A DNA stretch of 64,000 nucleotides from Ancylobacter mangrovi (GTDB lineage Bacteria; Pseudomonadota; Alphaproteobacteria; Rhizobiales; Xanthobacteraceae), in contig NZ_JANTHZ010000009.1 in NCBI RefSeq assembly GCF_024752355.1, positions 151,696-215,695 on the forward strand. The letters are read 5' to 3'. The notes under the pieces were generated by a model that saw nothing but the letters and a program-made list of their open reading frames with translations, was not told the origin of the DNA and did no database searches. Each line of letters starts with the position of its first letter. Position 1 is the first letter of the stretch. Of this stretch, positions 1 to 8,343 are shown one piece after another. Position numbers and translations under genes: made by a program.

Positions 1-58
1 GGAGGCGGAACAGCGTCTTCTCGAGGCGGGAAATCTCGGAGGGGGAGGTGTCGGACAT
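1..58 (-). CDS. Start of an unidentified gene, cut by the window edge
   Basis: An ATG on the minus strand lies 15 bp beyond the stop of the permease gene at 74-1258. It opens a frame beginning MSDTSPSEISRLEKTLFRL that runs off the left edge. Its position makes it the last visible gene of the large minus-strand operon. No good Shine-Dalgarno is visible (the leader is pyrimidine-rich), so the start is tentative. Nineteen residues are too few to assign a family. Confidence 0.45.
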   Translation of the reverse strand, partial: MSDTSPSEISRLEKTLFRL

Positions 59-73
59 GCGGCGGAGGAAATC

Positions 74-1258
74 TCAGCGATAGGGATCGGCCGCGTCGCG
101 AAGCCCGTCGCCCAGGAAGTTGAAGGCGAGGATCACCGCGATGACGGGAACGACCGGCAGAATGAGCCAGGGATAGAGCACGACGATGTTGATGTTCTGC
201 GCCTCGTTCAGCATCACGCCCCAGCTCGTGATGGGCGGGCGCAGGCCGAGGCCGAGGAAGGACAGCGCCGTCTCGCCGAGGATCATGCTCGGAATGGCGA
301 TGGTCGCCATGGCGATGAGATGGCTCATGAAGCCCGGCACGAGGTGGCGGAACACGATGCGCGGCGTCTTCGCGCCCATGAGCTGGGCGGCGACCACATA
401 GTCGTCCTCGCGCAGCGAGAGCAGCTTGGAGCGCACCGCGCGCGCCAGCCCGGTCCAGTCCATCAGCCCGAGGATGATGGTGATGCCGAAATAGACCAGC
501 AGCGGGCTCCAGGTCGGCGGCATCACCGACGAGAGCGCCAGCCAGAGTGGGATGTGCGGCAGCGACTGGACTACCTCGATGGCGCGCTGGGTCAAGAGGT
601 CGAACCAGCCGCCGTAATAGCCCGCCAGCCCGCCGATGATGATGCCGAGCCCGAAGCTGACCGAGATGCCGATCAGGCCGATGGTGAGCGAGATCCGCGC
701 GCCGTAGATCAGCCGCGAGAGCATGTCGCGGCCGAGCCGGTCGGTTCCCAGCACGAACAGCGTGCCGCCCTCGCCCGGGCACACGAGGTGCAGATTGCCC
801 TCGACGAGGCCCCAGAACCGGTAGCTGTCGCCGCGGCAGAAGAACCGCACCGGATAGATGCGGCTGGTGTCCTCGGTGTAGTTGCGGCGCAGCTTCTCCA
901 TGTCGAGCGTGTAGGTCAGCCCATAGGTGAACGGGCCGATGAAATTGCCGTCGTGGAACAGGTGGACCGCCTGCGGCGGGCTGCGGATGAAGTCGGTGTG
1001 GCGTTCGGTATAATTATACGGCGCAAGAAACTCGCTGATGAGGATCGAGGCGTAGAGCACCGCGAGGAACAGCCCGGAGACGACGGCGAGGCGGTGGCGC
1101 TTGAACTTCCACCACATCAGGGTGAGCTGCGAAGCGAGATAGATCCGCTCCTGCGCCTTGGTCATCGGCTCGGTGGCGTAGGGATCGAACGGCGCGTCGT
1201 CGACGAAGTGATCCAGCGGCGCGCCCGGCGGCGGCAGGGAATGGGTGGTCGCGCTCAT
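74..1258 (-). CDS. ABC peptide transporter permease (DppC/OppC/YejE-like), 394 aa
   Basis: Second inner-membrane permease of an oligopeptide-type importer. The start is the ATG at 1258, in a 4-bp ATGA overlap with the upstream permease stop; a longer open frame reaching 1765 is only antisense-like read-through of that neighbour. A cytoplasmic N-terminus of about 55 residues precedes TM1 (about 57-76). A long periplasmic loop of roughly 100 residues with two Cys follows, then the BPD transport domain. It carries the ATPase-contacting EAA-type loop (AAQLMGAKTPRIVFRHLVPG). The large loop after TM1 is common in YejE-like members of this family. It works with the permease at 1255-2256, the binding protein at 2260-4212 and the fused ATPase at 4222-6099. 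Substrate unknown. Confidence 0.9.
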   Translation of the reverse strand: MSATTHSLPPPGAPLDHFVDDAPFDPYATEPMTKAQERIYLASQLTLMWWKFKRHRLAVVSGLFLAVLYASILISEFLAPYNYTERHTDFIRSPPQAVHLFHDGNFIGPFTYGLTYTLDMEKLRRNYTEDTSRIYPVRFFCRGDSYRFWGLVEGNLHLVCPGEGGTLFVLGTDRLGRDMLSRLIYGARISLTIGLIGISVSFGLGIIIGGLAGYYGGWFDLLTQRAIEVVQSLPHIPLWLALSSVMPPTWSPLLVYFGITIILGLMDWTGLARAVRSKLLSLREDDYVVAAQLMGAKTPRIVFRHLVPGFMSHLIAMATIAIPSMILGETALSFLGLGLRPPITSWGVMLNEAQNINIVVLYPWLILPVVPVIAVILAFNFLGDGLRDAADPYR

Positions 1259-2256
1259 TTCAGGCTGCCCCCCTGAAGCCGGATGCGCGGGTCGAGGAAG
1301 GCGAGCGCGATGTCCGAGATCAGCACGCCGATCACGGTCAGGCAGGACAAGAAGAGGAGGAACGAGCCGGCCAGATACATGTCCTGGCTCTGTAGCGCCC
1401 GCAGCAGCAGCGGGCCCGTGGTTTGCAGCGAGAGAACGACGGCGGTAAGCTCCGAGCCCGAGACCACCGTCGGCAGGATGTCGCCGATGTTCGAGACGAA
1501 GAAGTTGAGCGACATGCGCAGCGGGTATTTCACCAGTGCCTTGCCGGGCGGCAGGCCCTTGGCCTTGGCGGTGACGTAGTACTGTTTCTGAAGCTCGTCC
1601 AGGAGGTTGGCACGGATTGCGCGCACCATGGTTCCGGTTCCGCCGGCACCGATGATGATCACCGGAATCCAGAGATGGGCAAGAATCGACTGCACCTTGG
1701 CCCAGCTCATGGGCTCGTTGAAATAGATCGGGTCCATCAATCCGCCGATCGACAGGCCAAACCACACATTGGCGAAGTACATGGTGATCAGCGCCAGCAG
1801 GAAGTGCGGCACGGCGATGCCGAGCAGGCCGACGAAGGTGAGGCCGTAATCCCCCCAGCTATAGGGATGGGTGGCCGAATAGATGCCGATGGGGAAAGCG
1901 ACCAGCCAGGTCAGCAAGATGGTGCTGAACGACACCAGGATGGTGAGGCCGAGCCGCTCGCCGACGAGGTCGCGCACCGGCATCTCATATTCGAAGGAAT
2001 AGCCGAAATCCCCCCGCACGAAGCCGCCGATCCAGCGAAAATAGCGTTCGACCGGCGGGCGGTCGAAGCCGTATTCGCGCTTGAGGAACTCGATGCGGCT
2101 GGTGTCGGCGTGCTCGCCCTGCGCCGCCATCTCGGCCTGTAGGGTCTCGAAATAGTCGCTCGGCGGCAGCTCCATCACGGTGAAGATCAGCGCGCTGGTG
2201 ACGAGCAGCGTCGGGACCATGATGAGGATGCGGCGGAGGATGTAGCGCAGCAGCAT
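1255..2256 (-). CDS. ABC peptide transporter permease (DppB/OppB/YejB-like), 333 aa
   Basis: First permease of the peptide-type importer. The N-terminus (LLRYILRRILIMVPTLLV) is the classic DppB start, with TM1 at about residues 10-30. A periplasmic segment with the family signature region (YGFDRPPVERYFRW, then GDFGYS) follows, and then the BPD domain with an EAA-type loop around AKAKGLPPGKALVKYPLR. The length fits DppB, which is usually about 310-340 aa. It begins 3 bp after the binding protein stop and overlaps the next permease by 4 bp, so translation of the two is probably coupled. Confidence 0.92.
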   Translation of the reverse strand: MLLRYILRRILIMVPTLLVTSALIFTVMELPPSDYFETLQAEMAAQGEHADTSRIEFLKREYGFDRPPVERYFRWIGGFVRGDFGYSFEYEMPVRDLVGERLGLTILVSFSTILLTWLVAFPIGIYSATHPYSWGDYGLTFVGLLGIAVPHFLLALITMYFANVWFGLSIGGLMDPIYFNEPMSWAKVQSILAHLWIPVIIIGAGGTGTMVRAIRANLLDELQKQYYVTAKAKGLPPGKALVKYPLRMSLNFFVSNIGDILPTVVSGSELTAVVLSLQTTGPLLLRALQSQDMYLAGSFLLFLSCLTVIGVLISDIALAFLDPRIRLQGGSLK

Positions 2257-2259
2257 CCC

Positions 2260-4212
2260 TCAGTCCCTTTTCACCTCGAGGGCGGCGTTGCCGTCCTCGA
2301 ACCAGAAGGTGTCGATCAGGTAGATGCCGAAATAGGCGCCCGGCTCGAAGCTGTAGATCCCGACCTCCGGCACGTTGCGCAGCCGGTCGTTGACCACGAC
2401 GGGCTGCGAGGTGCGGTTGACGATGCCGATGGTGAACACCTGGTCGGCATTGATCTGGAGCATCTTCTCCCAGATCTGGCGGCGCTCCTCCGGCGTGACG
2501 GAGCGGCGCCACTGCTTGGCGAGGTCCACCAGTTTCTCGGCGGCCGGCAGGTCCGGCTTCTCGCCCTCGCGCCCCATTGTGTCGACATACTGGCCCCAGA
2601 GCGGCCACTGGAACTGCATGGAGCTGGTGGGCGCGAGCGAGTCCGGGGGCATGTTGGGCCCGGCGGTGGCGTTGTCGAGCCCCGGCCAGACCGCCATGGT
2701 GGCGTTGCCGGCGATGACGCTGCGCCGCAGCAGGTCGCGCTGCACGCCGCGCGCATAGAGCTTGATGCCGATCTTTTCCCAGTCGTAGCCGACCAGCTCG
2801 AGGATGTCGGTTTCCTCGGTGTTGTCGCCGGCGGTTTCGATCGTGATCTCGGCGCGGCGCCCGTTCGGCAGCAGGCGGATGCCGTCATCGTCGCGCTTGT
2901 CCAGCCCGGCCTCGTCGAGAAGCTTGTTGGCGAGCGCGGGGTCGTACTGCGCCCAGGCATGGTCGTACCGGGAATCGTACAGCGGGCTGCCGGGCAGCAC
3001 CGTATTCGCGCCCTCGTGGCCGAGCCCGAAGAAGATCACCTGGTTGATGTCGCGCCGGTTGATCGCCACCGACAGCGCCCGGCGCACCCTGACGTCGCGC
3101 AGCACCGCCCGCCAGCCCGGATCGGCGACGTTGAGGTTGGGCACCAGCGTGACATAGGCACCCTCCCCGCGCTCCCACAGGCGCACATGGTAGTGCCCGT
3201 TGTGCTCGCCCTCCTTCAGGAAGGTGTAGTCGGCGAAGCTGATGTAGCGCGCCTGCAGGTCCGCGGCGCCGGCCGCCACCTTCGCCGGGATCAGCGACGA
3301 GGTGCCGATCGACATGGTGACCTCGTCGACATAGGGGAGCTGGCGTCCCTGCTCGTCGACCCGGTGGTAGTAGGGATTGCGCTTGAAGACGAAGAACTCC
3401 GCCGGCGGCTTCGTGGTGGGCATCCAGGCGGAAAGCGTCGGCAGGTCCGGGTTTTCCGGCCGGTAGGAACGCGCCATGCGGTCGTGCAGCGCGCCCCAGC
3501 CCTTCACCCGCTCGCCGCGGATCAGCGCCCCGAGCCGCACCGGGTCGGCATAGCGCTGGTGGAACTGCTTCATGTAGTGGGCGGGCAGCATGATGAGCAC
3601 CGGCTGCGCCCCCGCCAGCGCCGGCAGGAAGCCGGGATTGGGCGTCGACCACATGAAGCGCACGGTGGTCTCGTCCACCACCTCGAAGACCGGGCGCTCG
3701 CCCTTCACCACGAGCTGCAGCGGCGGGCCGTCGGGGCTCAGATGCGCGTTGTTGGCGACGTCGTCCCACCAGTAGCGGAAGTCTTCCGAGGTGAAGGGAT
3801 GGCCGTCCGACCAGCGATGCCCCTTGCGCAGGTGCAGCGTGAAGATGCGGCCCTGCTCGATGTCCACCTTGGCGAGGATGTCGGGGACGATGTCGCCCTT
3901 CAGGTCGAACACCACCAGCCGGGCGTAGCTGTAGACGGTCATCATGCGGATGTCGCGCTGGTCGCCCATCAGCATCCGCATCGTGCCGCCATAGTGGCCC
4001 GGCGCGCGGCCCATGGCCGGCAGGTCGATTACCCGCGGGTCCTGCGGCAGCCGCTGCGCCAGCTCGGGCAGCCGCCCCTCCCAGATGTCGCGCACAAAGG
4101 AGGGCGGCTCGAGCGAGAGGTCGCGCGGCTCGGCGAGCGCGCGGCCCGCTCTCAGGAGCCCGCTCGCCGGGAGAAGGAGGCTGAGAATCCCGAATGCGCG
4201 TCGCGTCAGCAT
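2260..4212 (-). CDS. Peptide ABC transporter substrate-binding protein (SBP family 5), 650 aa
   Basis: Periplasmic solute receptor for the adjacent importer. The N-terminus MLTRRAFGILSLLLPASGLL has a twin-arginine-like RRAFG followed by a hydrophobic stretch, so Tat export is plausible. The cut is probably near the ALA before EPRD. The body has SBP_bac_5 features: a GHRWSDGHPFTSEDFRYW segment near residue 140 and a VRRALSVAINRRDIN segment near residue 375. At 650 aa it is longer than DppA/OppA (about 530-560) and closer to the YejA-like group. It lies 9 bp downstream of the fused ATPase. Ligand unknown; the family includes peptide, microcin and sugar binders. Confidence 0.9.
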   Translation of the reverse strand: MLTRRAFGILSLLLPASGLLRAGRALAEPRDLSLEPPSFVRDIWEGRLPELAQRLPQDPRVIDLPAMGRAPGHYGGTMRMLMGDQRDIRMMTVYSYARLVVFDLKGDIVPDILAKVDIEQGRIFTLHLRKGHRWSDGHPFTSEDFRYWWDDVANNAHLSPDGPPLQLVVKGERPVFEVVDETTVRFMWSTPNPGFLPALAGAQPVLIMLPAHYMKQFHQRYADPVRLGALIRGERVKGWGALHDRMARSYRPENPDLPTLSAWMPTTKPPAEFFVFKRNPYYHRVDEQGRQLPYVDEVTMSIGTSSLIPAKVAAGAADLQARYISFADYTFLKEGEHNGHYHVRLWERGEGAYVTLVPNLNVADPGWRAVLRDVRVRRALSVAINRRDINQVIFFGLGHEGANTVLPGSPLYDSRYDHAWAQYDPALANKLLDEAGLDKRDDDGIRLLPNGRRAEITIETAGDNTEETDILELVGYDWEKIGIKLYARGVQRDLLRRSVIAGNATMAVWPGLDNATAGPNMPPDSLAPTSSMQFQWPLWGQYVDTMGREGEKPDLPAAEKLVDLAKQWRRSVTPEERRQIWEKMLQINADQVFTIGIVNRTSQPVVVNDRLRNVPEVGIYSFEPGAYFGIYLIDTFWFEDGNAALEVKRD

Positions 4213-4221
4213 GGCCTGCCC

Positions 4222-6099
<1,878 letters not shown>

Positions 6100-6102
6100 G
6101 CC

Positions 6103-7833
6103 CTAGGCCCCCGCCAGTTTCAGCGTGCCGAGCACGGGATTGGTGGACGTCACCTCTTCGAGCCGGCCCGCATCGGGAATGGCATAGGCCTGAACGCTGG
6201 CGTGGCCGCCGTCAAGCATCACTTCACGCAACATCATACCTGCGAAGTTGAAGCCGGAGGCATCGGCGGTCTCCTTGGAGACCATGCAGTCGGCGATGAA
6301 GTCCTTGGACGCGGTCTCCAGCGCCGCGGCGACGGTGAGCGTGTCGCCGATCGCCCGGATCTCCTGCTGGTGGACGCCGTCGCCGATGCGGGCGAGCACG
6401 ACGCGCCCGCTATGGATGCCGATGCCGGCGCGGATCGGGATCGGCAGCACGCCGCGCATCTCGCCGTTCAGCATCTCCAGCACCCGGCCCATATCCTGCG
6501 CGGCGCGCAGCGCGGAGCGGGCGTTCGTGGCGCGATTCTCGGACTGGTCGAACACGGCGGTGAGCCCGTCGCCATACATCACGTCGATGCGCCCGCTATG
6601 GCTGTCCACCGCCTGGCGCATCTCGTTTGAGAAGCGGTTGACCAGCACCGCGATCTCGTAGGGCAGCCGGTTCTGGGTCAGCGTCGCGAAGGCGCGCAGG
6701 TCCAGCACCAGCACGGTGGCTTCGCGCTCCATCGCCCATTCGAGCGCTTCCGCGTCCTGATCCGAGGTGACGTGGCGGCCGAGCACCGGCATCAGCACCC
6801 GCACGCTGATGTCGCGAACCGGGCGGATCTGGCAGCCGAGCCGGACGTTCTTCGGGGCGGAGATGCTGTTGAGGATCGCCCGCTCGGCACCGAACGGCTC
6901 GGCGATGTGCTCGCTGCCGGTGATGACCTGCACCCGGCACGTCGCGCAGCGCCCGCGCCCCCGGCAGGACGAGGGATGGGGAATGTGATGGGCGCGGCTC
7001 GCCTCCAGCACCGAGGTGCCGGCCGGCACGTCCACCGGCCCATAGCCGCGATAGGTGATGGTCACGGTCGAGCCGACCCGGCGCCGCAGATAGAACAGGC
7101 CAATCAGGCCGACGAAGCCGAAGGCGAAGCCGGCGACGCCCGCATTCACCACCATGCCGACTTCCTGCAGGCCGAGCGTCTGCTCATAGGTGCGCGTCAG
7201 CGCGGGCAGCCGGGAGGCCTCGCGGCCGGCGGCGACGAAACCGGCAAAGGCGAGGAAGGGGATCATGACGGCGAGGATGTAGGCCGGCAGGCGCCAGGCG
7301 CGGTACCAGGTCTGGTAGCGCAGCGCATGGTGCAGGCCGATGACGCCATGGCTCCAGGCGACCACGATCAGGAGGCTCTGCGAGAAGATGACGGCCGGCC
7401 AGAGCTGCTGGAGCACCGCGCCATAGCTGATGTCGACGCCGAACATGGAGGCGGCGACGCGCGTCTGCAGCACGTGCCCGGCGGCCAGCAACGGGATGGC
7501 GAGACCGGAGATGATCTGCCACATCTCGTCCGGCGGCATGCGCCAGGTGCGCCGCAGCACGATGCGGTAGCCGGCGAGCGTCACATGCGTCAGCACCGCG
7601 CCGTAGAGCAGGAAGGTGCCGGGCCAGGAACGCCAGATCAGCCAGCGCCACTGCTGGGCGTACTGCATGGCGTCGACGCCGAAGATGCCCATCGCATGGT
7701 TCAAGAGATGGGTCAGGACGAAGGCGAACAGCACGAAGCCCGACCACTGCCGGGCCAGGCAGCCCCATGGAAGATCGTTCAGGCCGCCGGCTGGGCTCCT
7801 CAGATCCTCCTGCCTCGTCGACGTCATGGGCAT
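6103..7833 (-). CDS. Membrane redox-type class III adenylate/guanylate cyclase with multi-His anchor and [2Fe-2S] domain, 576 aa
   Basis: Three modules are visible. Residues about 30-250 form a polytopic anchor with His in or near helices (H42, H46, H83, H120, H162, H168, H169), like the succinate-dehydrogenase-type diheme-b anchor of Sinorhizobium CyaC. Residues about 255-345 are a plant-type ferredoxin domain with C290-x5-C296-x2-C299 and C334, which should hold a [2Fe-2S] cluster. Residues about 365-530 are a class III cyclase domain. The two metal-binding Asp are present (D378 in LDLRAF, D422 in YGDGL). The usual substrate Lys is V418, the specificity Asp is E491, and the transition-state Asn and Arg are T500 and A504. 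The domain may therefore be catalytically weak, dead or altered. It lies 9 bp from the cNMP-binding gene upstream. Fold assignment is firm; activity is uncertain. Confidence 0.85.
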   Translation of the reverse strand: MPMTSTRQEDLRSPAGGLNDLPWGCLARQWSGFVLFAFVLTHLLNHAMGIFGVDAMQYAQQWRWLIWRSWPGTFLLYGAVLTHVTLAGYRIVLRRTWRMPPDEMWQIISGLAIPLLAAGHVLQTRVAASMFGVDISYGAVLQQLWPAVIFSQSLLIVVAWSHGVIGLHHALRYQTWYRAWRLPAYILAVMIPFLAFAGFVAAGREASRLPALTRTYEQTLGLQEVGMVVNAGVAGFAFGFVGLIGLFYLRRRVGSTVTITYRGYGPVDVPAGTSVLEASRAHHIPHPSSCRGRGRCATCRVQVITGSEHIAEPFGAERAILNSISAPKNVRLGCQIRPVRDISVRVLMPVLGRHVTSDQDAEALEWAMEREATVLVLDLRAFATLTQNRLPYEIAVLVNRFSNEMRQAVDSHSGRIDVMYGDGLTAVFDQSENRATNARSALRAAQDMGRVLEMLNGEMRGVLPIPIRAGIGIHSGRVVLARIGDGVHQQEIRAIGDTLTVAAALETASKDFIADCMVSKETADASGFNFAGMMLREVMLDGGHASVQAYAIPDAGRLEEVTSTNPVLGTLKLAGA

Positions 7834-7842
7834 CGGACCACG

Positions 7843-8343
7843 TCAGTGCGGCGCCGCAACGGAAACGCTCGCGTCAACGCCCGCCGCACCATGCGGCAAC
7901 CTTTGCACGAGCTGGGCGCAAATGTTGTTGAGATCCATGATCTGGCGGCCGAGCTCGCGCATGACCGCGTGATTGAACGGCTGGGATTCCTCCAGAAGCT
8001 GGAGGAAATCCTCCCGGTCGACCCTCAGCGCGACCACCGAGGTCTCCGCGGTGATGGTCACCATGCGCCTCTGGTCGCAGAGCACGCCGGCCTCGCCGAG
8101 AAGGGCGCCGCGCACGTGCTGGGCGAAGTCGATCGTCCCCGCCGCCGTGTGCAGCGAAACCTTGTACTGGCCTTCAAGCACGATGTAGACCGCGTCGGAC
8201 GGCGCGTCCTGCTCGTAGATGACCTCGCCGGGCTGGAACACCACCCGGTCGCTGATCATCGCCAGAAGCTTCAGCTTTCCGCTTTCGACCTTGTGAAACA
8301 TCCGGAATTTCTGAAGCGACCGGACTTCGTCCTCTATGGTCAT
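7843..8343 (-). CDS. Stand-alone cyclic nucleotide-binding (Crp/Fnr-like CNB) domain protein, 166 aa
   Basis: A single CNB domain fills residues about 15-130, with the beta-barrel sequence FQPGEVIYEQDAPSDAVYIVLEGQYKV. Its phosphate-binding cassette LLGEAGVLCDQRRMVTITA keeps the Gly-Glu and the Arg that contact cyclic nucleotide in this family. No DNA-binding helix-turn-helix follows; the C-terminus is a short helical and Ala-rich tail. It therefore looks like a soluble cNMP sensor or an adaptor rather than a transcription factor. The start overlaps the exporter stop by 4 bp (ATGA). Its place between the exporter and the cyclase suggests it connects the two. Confidence 0.9.
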   Translation of the reverse strand: MTIEDEVRSLQKFRMFHKVESGKLKLLAMISDRVVFQPGEVIYEQDAPSDAVYIVLEGQYKVSLHTAAGTIDFAQHVRGALLGEAGVLCDQRRMVTITAETSVVALRVDREDFLQLLEESQPFNHAVMRELGRQIMDLNNICAQLVQRLPHGAAGVDASVSVAAPH

